A DNA stretch of 51,096 nucleotides from NCBI GenBank assembly GCA_902794005.1, contig CADBFO010000011.1, positions 1 through 51,096 of the forward strand, in the 5' to 3' direction. Made by a program: the position numbers and the translations under genes. Origin of the DNA: an uncultured Bacteroidia bacterium. Its GTDB lineage: Bacteria > Bacteroidota > Bacteroidia > Bacteroidales > UBA932. The notes beneath the pieces were generated by a model. That model was given only the letters and a program-made list of their open reading frames with translations, did no database searches and was not told the DNA's origin. This document shows positions 34,694 through 43,839 of this stretch, piece after piece. Numbering within the stretch: position 1 is the first letter of the stretch; the number at the start of each line of letters is the position of its first letter.

Positions 34694-35349
34694 CAAAGAA
34701 GCATCGAGCGAAGCTCGTTCACATTCTTCGCGAAACGGTAATCGTCCGAAGGGCCCATCGGCCTGTAGCCCCAACTGACCGCAATGGCGTCAATTCCGCC
34801 GTTGCGGGCCGTTTTCATATCCGTGCCGGAATCCCCCACCATCACCGCCTCTTCCGGGCCGACGGCAAGCCTGCGCAGCACCTCGCCCACAATTTCCGGA
34901 TCCGGCTTCAGGGGACAGCCGTCGCGGTTCCCCAGGACAGCCACAAAAGGAATGTCCCCGAAAAACGCATGAACCAGATGTTCCGTTCCGCTTTGGAACT
35001 TGTTGGACGCAACGGCCAGGGAGGCCCCGGCGGCATGGAGGTCCCGCAGCAGTTCCACCATGCCGGAATACGGCCGGGTGTGGACGTCAATATGAGCCGT
35101 GTAGTAGTTCTTGAAATCGGCCAGGGCACTGTCTATCAGGGATTCATCGGCCTGCAAGCCTTCCGGAAGAGCCTGCGTGACCAGGTTGCGGACACCGTGG
35201 CCCACCATCCTGCGGTACTGCTCCATATCGTGCAGAGGAAAACCGCGGACCGAAAGGGCGTAATTCACAGCTTCTCCCAAATCTTCCAGGGTATCGATGA
35301 GCGTCCCGTCCAAATCGAAGAGGACGGCTTTGTATCGGCTTTGCATCAT
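34690..35349 (-). CDS. gph: HAD-family phosphoglycolate phosphatase-like hydrolase
   Basis: A 219-residue HAD phosphatase: motif I FDLDGTLID, motif II VASNK, motif III KPDPEIV and motif IV VGDSGTDMKTARNGGI, with an alpha-helical cap between I and II. Length and cap fit Gph/PgmB-like enzymes; phosphoglycolate is the usual assignment, though substrates vary. The first of two ATGs (35349, 35346) is used. Confidence 0.85.
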   Translation of the reverse strand: MMQSRYKAVLFDLDGTLIDTLEDLGEAVNYALSVRGFPLHDMEQYRRMVGHGVRNLVTQALPEGLQADESLIDSALADFKNYYTAHIDVHTRPYSGMVELLRDLHAAGASLAVASNKFQSGTEHLVHAFFGDIPFVAVLGNRDGCPLKPDPEIVGEVLRRLAVGPEEAVMVGDSGTDMKTARNGGIDAIAVSWGYRPMGPSDDYRFAKNVNELRSMLLC

Positions 35350-35366
35350 TTTATAAGAATAGATGC

Positions 35367-35394
35367 CAAAAATACAAAAATTTGCTTAAATTTG
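35367..35394. promoter_or_regulatory. Divergent promoters of gph and nifJ
   Basis: On the minus strand 35374-35367 reads TATTTTTG (gph, leader about 13 bases). On the plus strand TAAATTTG at 35387-35394 serves nifJ, with a leader of about 50 bases. Both match TAnnTTTG. Confidence 0.6.
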
Positions 35395-35448
35395 TATGCT
35401 ATATGTCAAACAGTAAAAATTACTAATTACATAAACCTCTAACTTATT

Positions 35449-38400
35449 ATGGCAAAAGAAAAAAAATTCATCACCTGTGATGGTAACTATGCCGCCTCGA
35501 ACATAGCGTATCTGTTCAGCGAGCACGCCGCCATTTATCCGATCACTCCCTCCTCCACGATGGCAGAGAACATCGACGAGTGGGCCGCCCACGGTAAAAA
35601 GAACCTTTGGGGCGAAACCGTAAAAGTGACGGAAATGCAGAGCGAGGCCGGTGCCGCCGGTGCCGTACACGGTTCCCTCCAGGCTGGTGCTCTTACCTCT
35701 ACTTTCACCGCTTCCCAGGGACTTCTCCTGATGATTCCCAACATGTACAAGATTGCCGGTGAAATGCTGCCCACTGTTTTCCACGTGAGCGCCCGCGCCC
35801 TGGCCAGCCACGCCCTCTCCATCTTCGGTGATCACCAGGATGTGATGGCCTGCCGCCAGACCGGCTTCTGCATGCTGGCCTCCGGTTCCGTCCAGGAAGC
35901 CCAGGACCTGGCCGCCGTCGCGCACCTGAGCGCCATCAAGGCCAGCCTGCCGTTCCTGCATTTCTTCGACGGTTTCCGTACCAGCCATGAGATTCAGAAA
36001 ATTGAAGCCCTGGACGAAGATGCCCTCCGCAACATGGTTTCCACCAAGGCCCTCGCCAAATTCCGCGAGCGCGCCCTGAACCCGGACGCCCCCGTCACCC
36101 GCGGTACCGCCCAGAACGGAGACGTCTATTTCCAGGCCGTTGAAACCCGCAACCAATACTACGAGGCCGTTCCGGACATCGTAGCCCGTTATATGGGAGA
36201 AATCACCGAACTCACCGGCCGCAGTTACAGGCCCTTCGAGTATTATGGTGATCCCACCGCCGAGAACATCATCGTCGCCATGGGTTCCGTCACCGAAACC
36301 ATCAAGGAAACCATCGACTATCTCGCCGGCCGCGGCCGCAAGTTCGGCCTCATCACCTGCCATCTGTATCGTCCGTTCTCCGAGAAGTACTTCTTCTCCG
36401 TTCTCCCGAAGAGCGTCCGCCGCATCGCCGTCCTGGACCGCACCAAGGAGCCCGGTGCCGTAGGAGAACCGCTCTTCACCGACGTGAAGGCCCTCTTCCA
36501 GGGCAAGGACAACATGCTCATCATCGGCGGCCGTTACGGCCTGTCCTCCAAGGACACCACCCCCGCCCAGATTGTCGCCGTCTATGACAATCTGGAAATG
36601 AAGGAACCCAAGTCCGACTTCACCATCGGCATCGTGGACGATGTCACCTTCAAGAGCCTGCCCATCAAGAGCGAGGTTTCCATCGTGAAGCCCGGCACCA
36701 CCGAGTGCAAGTTCTACGGTCTCGGTTCCGACGGCACCGTCGGCGCCAACAAGAACACCATCAAAATCATCGGCTCCCACACCGAGCTTTACAGCCAGGC
36801 CTATTTTGACTACGATTCCAAGAAATCCGGCGGTTACACCTGCTCCCACCTGCGCTTCGGCCAGCAGCCCATCAAGGCTCCCTATCTGGTGAACACCCCC
36901 GACTTCGTAGCCTGCCATGTTCCTTCCTATCTGAAGAAATACGATGTCCTGAAGGGCATCAAGGATGGCGGCACCCTCCTGCTGAACAGCCTCTGGGACG
37001 AGGAAGAGACCATCCAGAACATCCCGGACAACGTGAAAGCCATCATCGGCCGCAAGCACATCAAGGTGTATATTATCAACGCTACCAAGATTGCTGCCGA
37101 AATCGGCCTTGGCAACCGTACCAACACCATCCTCCAGAGCGCCTTCTTCAAGATTACGGGCATCATCCCTTACGAGGACGCCGTGAAATACATGAAGGAC
37201 GCCATCGTGAAGTCCTATGGCAAGAAGGGCGAAAACGTGGTGAACATGAACTATGCGGCCGTTGACCGCGGCGGGGAATACACCGAACTCCACGTCCCGG
37301 CCGAATGGGCCAATCTCACTGCCAAGTTCGAGAACCCCAACAAGGACCGCCTGGCTCCCGCTTTCGTAAAGGACATTGCCGACATCGTGAACGCACAGGC
37401 CGGTGACACCCTTCCCGTGAGCGTCTTCATGCCGTATGCCGATGGCACCATGCCCTCCGGTACCGCTGCCTTCGAAAAGCGCGGAGTGGCCGTGAACGTA
37501 CCCACCTGGGATGCCGAAAAATGTATCCAATGCAACACCTGCGCCTTCGTTTGCCCGCATGCCGCCATCCGTCCGTTCCTTCTCACCGAGGAGGAGGCCG
37601 CCAAGGTTCCCGCCAACGTGAAACTCGCACAAGGCAAGGCCAACCTGAAGGATTACAAGTATGCCATCGCCATCTCCGTGGACGACTGCACCGGTTGCGG
37701 CAATTGCGTGGATGTGTGTCTGGCCAAACCCGAAAAGGCCCTCAAGATGGTTCCTTACATCAATGACAAGGAAGACCAGGCCGCCTTCGACTATCTGAAC
37801 AAGAAGGTGGGCTATAAGGAGTATGTGGACAAGAAGGCCAACATGAAGAACAGCCAGTTCGCACAGCCTCTGTTCGAGTTCTCCGGCGCCTGCGCAGGTT
37901 GCGGTGAAACCCCGAACATCAAGACCATCACCCAGCTCTTCGGAGACCACATGATGATTGCCAACGCCACCGGTTGCTCCTCCATCTACGGTGCCTCCTT
38001 CCCGGCCAGCCCGTATTGCACCAACGCGCAAGGACACGGTCCCGCATGGGCCAACTCCCTGTTCGAGGACTTCTGCGAATTCGGCCTGGGCATGAAGCTC
38101 GGTTCCGACCGCGCCCGCGAAACGGTTGCCGCCGCCATGAAGAAAGCCCTGGAATGCGAATGCTGCAGCCAGGACATCAAGGCCCTCGCCGCCAAGTGGC
38201 TGGAAGCCCCTCAGGATGCCGCCGTCACCCGCGAAGTGGCCGACAAGATTGTCCCGCTCGCCAAAGACTGTGAATGCGACGCCTGCAAGAAACTCGTCGA
38301 GTACCAGCACTTCATCCCGGCCCGCAGCCAGTGGATTTTCGGTGGAGACGGTGCTTCCTACGATATCGGTTACGGCGGTCTGGACCACGTGCTGGCCAGC

Positions 38401-38973
38401 GGCGAGAACGTGAACGTCCTGGTTCTGGACACCGAGGTCTATTCCAACACCGGCGGACAGAGCTCCAAGGCCACTCCGGTGGGCGCCATCGCCAAGTTCG
38501 CCGCTTCCGGCAAGAGAATCCGCAAGAAGGACCTGGGCATGATGGCCATCAGTTACGGTTACGTCTATGTGGCGCAGGTAGCCATGGGCGCTTCCCCGGT
38601 CCAGTTCTTCAACGCCGTCAAGGAAGCCGAAGCATACGACGGTCCTTCCCTCATCATCGCTTACAGCCCTTGTATCAACCATGGCCTCAAGGCCGGAATG
38701 GGCCTGAGCCAGAAGGAAGAGAAACTGGCCGTAGAGTGCGGCTACTGGCATCTCTACCGTTACAACCCGGCTCTCGAGGGGACGGACAAGAATCCGTTCA
38801 CCCTGGACAGCAAGGAACCCGACTGGACCAAGTTCCAGGATTTCCTCAAGGGTGAGGTCCGCTTCGCATCGCTTTACAAGATGTTCCCGGAGAGCGCTGA
38901 CGAACTCCTCCAGAAGACGGAAGAATTCGCCAAGGTGCGCCTGAACACTTACAAGCGCCTGGCGGGAAAATAA
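35449..38973 (+). CDS. nifJ: Pyruvate:ferredoxin (flavodoxin) oxidoreductase, single chain
   Basis: A 1174-residue homodimeric-type PFOR making acetyl-CoA, CO2 and reduced ferredoxin from pyruvate. It starts with the pyruvate-binding domain (YPITPSSTMAE), followed by the CoA-binding and gamma domains. A 2[4Fe-4S] domain has CIQCNTCAFVCPHAAIRP (about 693) and CTGCGNCVDVCLAKPEKA (about 746). The proximal cluster is CAGCGETPN (about 815) and the TPP-binding region is GGDGASYDIGYGGLDHVL...DTEVYSNTGGQ (about 965-1005). It is the central catabolic enzyme of the window, with its own promoter and terminator. Confidence 0.97.
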   Translation: MAKEKKFITCDGNYAASNIAYLFSEHAAIYPITPSSTMAENIDEWAAHGKKNLWGETVKVTEMQSEAGAAGAVHGSLQAGALTSTFTASQGLLLMIPNMYKIAGEMLPTVFHVSARALASHALSIFGDHQDVMACRQTGFCMLASGSVQEAQDLAAVAHLSAIKASLPFLHFFDGFRTSHEIQKIEALDEDALRNMVSTKALAKFRERALNPDAPVTRGTAQNGDVYFQAVETRNQYYEAVPDIVARYMGEITELTGRSYRPFEYYGDPTAENIIVAMGSVTETIKETIDYLAGRGRKFGLITCHLYRPFSEKYFFSVLPKSVRRIAVLDRTKEPGAVGEPLFTDVKALFQGKDNMLIIGGRYGLSSKDTTPAQIVAVYDNLEMKEPKSDFTIGIVDDVTFKSLPIKSEVSIVKPGTTECKFYGLGSDGTVGANKNTIKIIGSHTELYSQAYFDYDSKKSGGYTCSHLRFGQQPIKAPYLVNTPDFVACHVPSYLKKYDVLKGIKDGGTLLLNSLWDEEETIQNIPDNVKAIIGRKHIKVYIINATKIAAEIGLGNRTNTILQSAFFKITGIIPYEDAVKYMKDAIVKSYGKKGENVVNMNYAAVDRGGEYTELHVPAEWANLTAKFENPNKDRLAPAFVKDIADIVNAQAGDTLPVSVFMPYADGTMPSGTAAFEKRGVAVNVPTWDAEKCIQCNTCAFVCPHAAIRPFLLTEEEAAKVPANVKLAQGKANLKDYKYAIAISVDDCTGCGNCVDVCLAKPEKALKMVPYINDKEDQAAFDYLNKKVGYKEYVDKKANMKNSQFAQPLFEFSGACAGCGETPNIKTITQLFGDHMMIANATGCSSIYGASFPASPYCTNAQGHGPAWANSLFEDFCEFGLGMKLGSDRARETVAAAMKKALECECCSQDIKALAAKWLEAPQDAAVTREVADKIVPLAKDCECDACKKLVEYQHFIPARSQWIFGGDGASYDIGYGGLDHVLASGENVNVLVLDTEVYSNTGGQSSKATPVGAIAKFAASGKRIRKKDLGMMAISYGYVYVAQVAMGASPVQFFNAVKEAEAYDGPSLIIAYSPCINHGLKAGMGLSQKEEKLAVECGYWHLYRYNPALEGTDKNPFTLDSKEPDWTKFQDFLKGEVRFASLYKMFPESADELLQKTEEFAKVRLNTYKRLAGK

Positions 38974-38989
38974 CCCGCTGTGAATAAAG

Positions 38990-39019
38990 AATCGGTGGCC
39001 GGAAGGTCACCGATTTTTT
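38990..39019 (+). terminator. Intrinsic terminator of nifJ
   Basis: AATCGGTG (38990-38997) pairs with CACCGATT (39008-39015), followed by a run of T. It reaches the stop codon of the convergent lysR-like gene. Confidence 0.8.
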
Positions 39020-39272
39020 ATAAGTCAAACGCCTGATTGGCAAGGTCATAAGCCTTTTGAATGCGCTGGGCATAGCCCAGGAAAGTCTCCCCTGCCGGCG
39101 TAAGCCTGAGTTCCGCCCCCCGGAGGAAGAGCGCCTGTCCGACGGTTTTTTCCAATGAAGCGATCTGGGCGCTCACCGCAGGCTGGGTCACTCCCAGTTT
39201 CCTGGCGGCCCGGGTGAAACTGCCCTCGCTGACGAGAGCAAGAAATGCACGAATTTTGCTGTCTTCCAACAT
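39018..39272 (-). CDS. LysR-type regulator reduced to its DNA-binding domain (84 aa)
   Basis: An 84-residue protein holding the complete LysR winged helix-turn-helix: MLEDSKIRAFLALVSEGSFTRAARKLGVTQPAVSAQIASLEKTVGQALFLRG...LTPAGETFLGYA, then a short linker helix (IQKAYDLANQAFDL). The roughly 200-residue ligand-binding domain is absent and the stop is clean. It is therefore a stand-alone HTH protein and not a damaged edge, although an old truncation is possible. It could act as a ligand-independent autoregulator at the palindrome at its own divergent promoter. The stop falls within the nifJ terminator. Confidence 0.85.
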   Translation of the reverse strand: MLEDSKIRAFLALVSEGSFTRAARKLGVTQPAVSAQIASLEKTVGQALFLRGAELRLTPAGETFLGYAQRIQKAYDLANQAFDL

Positions 39273-39278
39273 ATTGTC

Positions 39279-39298
39279 ACAAATTTAATTAAATTTGT
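39279..39298. promoter_or_regulatory. 20-base perfect palindrome with divergent -7 boxes
   Basis: ACAAATTTAATTAAATTTGT is its own reverse complement. It contains TAAATTTG on the plus strand (39290-39297, for the M16 peptidase gene) and TAAATTTG on the minus strand (39287-39280, for the lysR-like gene). A dimeric regulator bound here would block both promoters at once. Confidence 0.6.
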
Positions 39299-39327
39299 AT
39301 TTGGAAACCATTTTTATTACAAATAAT

Positions 39328-42192
39328 ATGAAGAAAACCTTTATTACCCTTGCCGCCCTTGCCTTGACCGCTGTCATGGCTGTGGCGCAGCAACCCACCC
39401 GCGAGCAGATGGAAGCCTACCTCTCCCAGATGCCCCAGCTTCCCAATTCCGACCAGGTCAGAATCGGCAAGATGGAAAACGGGCTCACATATTACATCCG
39501 TCACAACGAGCTGCCCAAGGGCCGCGCAGAATTCTACCTGGCCACCGACGTCGGTGCAATCCAGGAGATTCAGCCCGCCCAGGACGGCCTGGCCCACTTC
39601 CTGGAGCACATGTGCTTCAACGGAACCCAGAACTTCCCGGAGAAGAGCATCCTGAACTACCTCCGCAGCATCGGCGCGGAATTCGGCCGCAACATCAACG
39701 CCTCCACCGGCTTTGAAGAAACCCAGTACATGCTCAACAACATCCCCGTGGAGCGTGAGAGCGTGGTGGACAGCTGCCTGATGATTCTCAGGGACTATTC
39801 CCACTTTGTGCTCAACGAGCCCAAGGAGATCGATGCGGAACGCGGTGTCATCATCGAGGAACGCCGCCAGCGCCGCAACGCCGGATGGCGCACCATGGAA
39901 CGCAGTCTCCCCTATTACTTCGGCGAGGAGTCCAAGCTGGCACAGTGCACCCTCATCGGCCTGCAGGAGCACCTGGAAACCTTCGAGTACCAGAGCCTCA
40001 ACGATTTCTATCACACCTGGTATCACCCCGGCAACCAGGCCGTCGTGGTGGTCGGCGACGTGGATGTGGACCGCACCGAGGCCAAGATCAAGGAATTCTT
40101 CGGCATCATTCCTCTCAAGGAGAATGCCCTTCCGAAACCCATCCAGAACATCGCAGACCACAAGGAACCCCGCGTAGGCATCCTTACGGATCCGGAGACC
40201 ACGGCTCCCTCCATCGAGCTCATCTGGCACAGCGAGGCCATGCCCGAGATTGCCAATGCCACCGCCATCGGCCAGGTGCAGGACCTGGTGAAAAGCCTCC
40301 TTTCCATGGTCATGCGCGAGCGCTTCGAGGACATCACCTCCAAGCCCACGTCCCCGTACCTGAGCGGCAGTTTCGGCATCAGCGACTTCATTTATGAAGA
40401 CATCGAGGCTGCCATGGGAGACGTCTCCCTCCGCGAAGAAAACATCCTCGGCGGTTTCCGCGACTATTACACGGAACTTATCCGTCTCAAGAAATACGGC
40501 ATCACCGAGGCCGAATTCAAGCGCGCCAAGGAGAATTACCTTTCCATGATGGAAACCCGCGTCAACCGCGCCTCCACACGCCAGAATCCCGAATTTGTCC
40601 GTCCTATCCTGAACAACTTCTTTGACAAGAAGCCCATCATGGAGCCCGATACGGAGAAGCAGATCGTTGAGGCCCTCTTCGGCCAGATCAACTCCGCCGT
40701 CATCAGCCAGACTGCCGCCCAGCTCTTCGGCGACGAGAATCTGGTGATGATCTACAGCGGTCCCGAGAAAGAAGGTATCGCCACTCCCACTGCCGAGCAG
40801 CTTCTCGCCGTCATGGCCGAAGTGAACGCCGCTGACATCGCCGCTCCCGAAGGAGAGGACATCCCGGAAGCCTTCCTGGATCCGGCCAAGCTCAAGGGCA
40901 GCAAGATTGACAAGACCGGCACCACCATCTACGGCGCCACCGAGTGGACGCTCAAGAACGGTGTCAAGGTGATTGTCCATCCTACCGACCTCCAGAAAGA
41001 CCAGATTCTCTTCACCCTCACCAAGCAGGGCGGTCTGAGCCTTGTTCCCACCGAGGACCTGGCCAGCTTCGACGACATCCTGGTGATGCTCTTCAACAGA
41101 AACTCCGGCGTCTCGTCCTTCTCCGGCACCACCGTGAGCAAGATGCTCACCGGCAAGAACCTGAGCGTGAGCCCCTTCATGGATGCGCTTGAGCACGGCA
41201 TCACCGGCCGCAGCACCGTGAAAGACCTGGAGACGGCCTTCCAGCTGATGTACCTGCAGTTCGTGGATCCCCGCTTCGATCCCGAAGAGTGGCAGAACGG
41301 CGTGGACCAGGTCAACGCCATCCTTCCCAACCTGGTGAACCAGCCCAATTACAAGCTCCAGACCGAGCTCTACAAGACCCTCTACGGCAACCATCCCCGA
41401 AAGGAGATGATCTCTGCCGAAAAGGTAGCCAAGGCCAACCTTGCCACCCTGGAGAAGAACTACCGAAAACTCTTTGCCGACGCTGCCGGAGCCTCCCTGG
41501 TCATCGTGGGCGACGTGAACCCCGAGGCCCTGAAGCCGATGGTGGAGAAGTATGTGGGATCCCTGCCCAAGGGCAAGAAGGCCCAGAACTGGGTTGACAC
41601 CCACGAGGATATCGTGAAGGGCAACATCCAGAATATCTTCGACGTGGACATGCAGACCCCCAAGAGCACCGTCCTTCAGGTGTACAGCGCCGACATTCCT
41701 TATTCCGATGAGAAATCGGTCGCCATGGAGGCGATCTCCTACATTCTGGACATGCGCTATGTCGAGAGCCTGCGTGAGGAAGAAGGCGGCACCTATGGTG
41801 CCAGCACTTCGGCCCGCCTGGGACGCCGTCCCAAGGAGACTGCCCTTATCCAGGTTTACTTCGACTGCAAGCCCGCTCTCTGCGACAAACTGCGCGAACT
41901 TGCCGTCAAGGGCATGAAAGACCTGGCAGCCAATGGTCCCACCGACGAAGAAGTGAACATGGCCAAGCTCAATCTGCAGAAGAACATTCCCGAGAGCCGC
42001 CAGAACAACAGCTGGTGGAAGAACGGCATCGAATTGTATCTCCTGTACGGAACCGACCGTGACGTCCTCTACGAGGCCGCCGTCAATGCCCTGAACAAGG
42101 AACTCATCCAGAACACCCTGAACGAGGTCCTGGGCCAGGACAACTTCATCGAGATAGTGATGAAGCCCGCCAATACCGCCGAGGCCGAATAA
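39328..42192 (+). CDS. M16 family zinc metalloprotease (insulinase-like), secreted
   Basis: 954 residues with a signal peptide (MKKTFITLAALALTAVMAVAQ). There are four M16 half-domains. The inverted zinc motif HFLEH is at about residue 90, with a downstream Glu in EIDAERGVIIEERR. The second half starts near GATEWTLKNGVKV and carries the Arg/Tyr pair near LREEEGGTYGAS, as usual for the non-catalytic half. Two-repeat M16 proteins of this length are common in the Bacteroidota periplasm and degrade peptides. The ATG at 39328 begins the signal peptide and follows the palindromic promoter. Confidence 0.93.
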   Translation: MKKTFITLAALALTAVMAVAQQPTREQMEAYLSQMPQLPNSDQVRIGKMENGLTYYIRHNELPKGRAEFYLATDVGAIQEIQPAQDGLAHFLEHMCFNGTQNFPEKSILNYLRSIGAEFGRNINASTGFEETQYMLNNIPVERESVVDSCLMILRDYSHFVLNEPKEIDAERGVIIEERRQRRNAGWRTMERSLPYYFGEESKLAQCTLIGLQEHLETFEYQSLNDFYHTWYHPGNQAVVVVGDVDVDRTEAKIKEFFGIIPLKENALPKPIQNIADHKEPRVGILTDPETTAPSIELIWHSEAMPEIANATAIGQVQDLVKSLLSMVMRERFEDITSKPTSPYLSGSFGISDFIYEDIEAAMGDVSLREENILGGFRDYYTELIRLKKYGITEAEFKRAKENYLSMMETRVNRASTRQNPEFVRPILNNFFDKKPIMEPDTEKQIVEALFGQINSAVISQTAAQLFGDENLVMIYSGPEKEGIATPTAEQLLAVMAEVNAADIAAPEGEDIPEAFLDPAKLKGSKIDKTGTTIYGATEWTLKNGVKVIVHPTDLQKDQILFTLTKQGGLSLVPTEDLASFDDILVMLFNRNSGVSSFSGTTVSKMLTGKNLSVSPFMDALEHGITGRSTVKDLETAFQLMYLQFVDPRFDPEEWQNGVDQVNAILPNLVNQPNYKLQTELYKTLYGNHPRKEMISAEKVAKANLATLEKNYRKLFADAAGASLVIVGDVNPEALKPMVEKYVGSLPKGKKAQNWVDTHEDIVKGNIQNIFDVDMQTPKSTVLQVYSADIPYSDEKSVAMEAISYILDMRYVESLREEEGGTYGASTSARLGRRPKETALIQVYFDCKPALCDKLRELAVKGMKDLAANGPTDEEVNMAKLNLQKNIPESRQNNSWWKNGIELYLLYGTDRDVLYEAAVNALNKELIQNTLNEVLGQDNFIEIVMKPANTAEAE

Positions 42193-42232
42193 ACCCGTTA
42201 CAGCCAATCAGCTGTACTCTAATCACTTACAG

Positions 42233-42267
42233 AATAATCCTCGTTCAGTTTTTGAACGAGGATTATT
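42233..42267. terminator. Terminator after the M16 peptidase gene
   Basis: A 15-base perfect stem, AATAATCCTCGTTCA with its complement, around GTTTT. The outer ten bases of the arm (AATAATCCTC) are the same as in the hairpin at 8334-8368, but the inner part differs. Confidence 0.75.
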
Positions 42268-42344
42268 GTATAACCGGCACAGTTTCAACCTTCTATCAAT
42301 CACAGATTTCGGAGGCCGAAGGCCGACTGACACGTGGGCCTATA

Positions 42345-42380
42345 TAAAACAGGCTGTGACCATGGTCACAGCCTGTTTTA
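42345..42380. terminator. Long palindrome at the end of the ferredoxin gene
   Basis: Two 17-base arms, TAAAACAGGCTGTGACC and its exact complement, are separated by AT. The ends are A-rich on one side and T-rich on the other. Read leftward, it lies 20 bases after the ferredoxin stop and can act as its terminator. Together with 42233-42267 it insulates the convergent genes. Confidence 0.7.
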
Positions 42381-42400
42381 TGCAGAGCCTCAGTGAGGCC

Positions 42401-42574
42401 CTAAGCCTCGCTGATGGCTTCGTTGGGGCAAGTGCCCTCGCAGGCGCCGCAATCGATGCATTCGTCGGCGTTGATGACATAGGAAGCATCACCGGCGGTG
42501 ATGGCACCTACCGGGCAAACATCTGCGCAGGAGCCGCAGGAGACACAAAGGTCGGGATTGATAATTCTAGGCAT
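42401..42574 (-). CDS. Small 2[4Fe-4S] ferredoxin (57 aa)
   Basis: A 57-residue bacterial-type ferredoxin. It has the two cluster motifs CVSCGSCADVCP (residues 10-21) and CIDCGACEGTCP (39-50), arranged as two similar halves. It probably accepts electrons from NifJ or exchanges them with the large oxidoreductase. The protein is acidic apart from a single N-terminal Arg, and its start MPRIINPD is typical. Confidence 0.93.
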   Translation of the reverse strand: MPRIINPDLCVSCGSCADVCPVGAITAGDASYVINADECIDCGACEGTCPNEAISEA

Positions 42575-42627
42575 AGTAAATAAAAGCTTTTATTGTTGTT
42601 GTATTATATTTCTATATTTCCAGCATG

Positions 42628-42635
42628 CGAAGATA
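42628..42635 (-). promoter_or_regulatory. -7-like box of the ferredoxin gene
   Basis: On the minus strand these bases read TATCTTCG. The predicted leader to the ATG at 42574 is about 50 bases and AT-rich. Confidence 0.45.
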
Positions 42636-42644
42636 GGCATTAAA

Positions 42645-42676
42645 TTTGATTTTGAAAAGAACTGTAACTAACTTTG
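42645..42676 (+). promoter_or_regulatory. Promoter of the DUF1573 lipoprotein gene
   Basis: TTTG at 42645-42648 and TAACTTTG at 42669-42676 with exactly 20 bases between, a full consensus. It ends 5 bases before the ATG at 42682, so the transcript is predicted to be leaderless or nearly so. Confidence 0.75.
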
Positions 42677-42681
42677 TGTTC

Positions 42682-43839
42682 ATGAAAATGTCTTTTGTAA
42701 CCTTCATAGCCGCCTTTGCCCTGGCCAACTGTGGAAGCCGTTCAGCAAATAACGGGCCAGGAATGGAATATATTGCCCCGGTACAGGAAATGGCCGCCTC
42801 CATGGAGGCCGAGCCTGTTGAGGAGCCTGTTGCCGTCATTACGTGGGACAAGACCGTGCATGACTTCGGGGACGTCTCCGTAGCGGACGGTCCCCTCGAC
42901 TGCACGTTCACCCTCACCAACACCGGCAAAGACCCCATCGCCATCTTCGAGGTGGTTTCCTCCTGCGGCTGCACCGACGTCAAATGGACCAAAGAGCCCA
43001 TCCTCCCCGGGAAAACCGGAACCATATCGGCCACCTATAAGAATGAAGACGGGGCCATGCCCTTCGACAAAACCCTGACGGTGTACGTCTCCGGTGTGAA
43101 AAGGCCCGTCATCCTGCGGTTGCGCGGCGTGGTGCACGAGAAGAAAAAGTCCCTGAGCGAGCTCTACGGAGCACAAAAGCTCGGGGCTTTTGGCCTGAAG
43201 GCCCGCCAACTGAAAACCGGCACCCTCAAACAGGGCCAGAGCACCAGCGAAAGCGTCACTGTGGCCAACCTTGGGAAAAAGCCCCTCGCGGTCACTTTTG
43301 CCGGCGTTTCTCCGCAGCTCAGCCTTGGCGTGGAGCCCAATCCCATCCCGGCCGGAAGCACCGCCACGCTGCATTACACGGTAAAGGCCGATCCCTCCCT
43401 CTACGGCAAAAACCTTTACACCGCCACTCCGGTTCTCAATGGAAAAAAGGCCGATGCCTCCCTGGAAATCACCACCTGGACGCAGGAGAACTTCGGCGCC
43501 ATCACGGCCGGCCAGCGGGACAACGGACCCATCCCCTACTTCGAGACCAGCACCTTCAACTTCGGCATCGTCCCCAAAGGAAAAACGGTGGAAGTCACGT
43601 TTAAATGTACGAATAAAGGCGCCGAGCCCTTCCACATCTACAAGGCCGATGCGGAATCCCCCGCCCTCTCCCTGGCCGCCCTGCCGGAGGACATCGGCGG
43701 CAATCAAAAAGGAAGCGTCCGCTTTACGCTGGACACTTCCCTCTTGGGCAAAGGGGAAAATGTACTCATGGTGAGTCTCACCACCAATTCCCCGCTGCGG
43801 CCGCTGGTGAATCTGTTCGTGGCCGGAGAGATCCGTTGA
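42682..43839 (+). CDS. DUF1573 lipoprotein with tandem Ig-like domains
   Basis: 385 residues with a lipobox (FALANC, about Cys16). A DUF1573 domain follows (about 55-150), with VHDFGDVSVADG and the marker SSCGCTDVKW. Then there are two ASH/Ig-like domains (GTLKQGQSTSESVTVANLGKKPL... and FNFGIVPKGKTVEVTFKCTNKG...). Cell-envelope function is unknown. The ATG at 42682 directly follows the promoter; the in-frame TTG at 42646 lies inside it and is rejected. The stop codon touches the stop of the convergent gene with no gap. Confidence 0.88.
   Translation: MKMSFVTFIAAFALANCGSRSANNGPGMEYIAPVQEMAASMEAEPVEEPVAVITWDKTVHDFGDVSVADGPLDCTFTLTNTGKDPIAIFEVVSSCGCTDVKWTKEPILPGKTGTISATYKNEDGAMPFDKTLTVYVSGVKRPVILRLRGVVHEKKKSLSELYGAQKLGAFGLKARQLKTGTLKQGQSTSESVTVANLGKKPLAVTFAGVSPQLSLGVEPNPIPAGSTATLHYTVKADPSLYGKNLYTATPVLNGKKADASLEITTWTQENFGAITAGQRDNGPIPYFETSTFNFGIVPKGKTVEVTFKCTNKGAEPFHIYKADAESPALSLAALPEDIGGNQKGSVRFTLDTSLLGKGENVLMVSLTTNSPLRPLVNLFVAGEIR

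Noticed and set aside
35386-38751. An 1121-codon open frame antisense to nifJ
   Set aside because: Shadow of the high-GC codon usage of nifJ; the sense strand is unmistakable PFOR.
39289-42207. A 972-codon open frame antisense to the M16 peptidase
   Set aside because: Same shadow effect; no start context and no recognisable domain.
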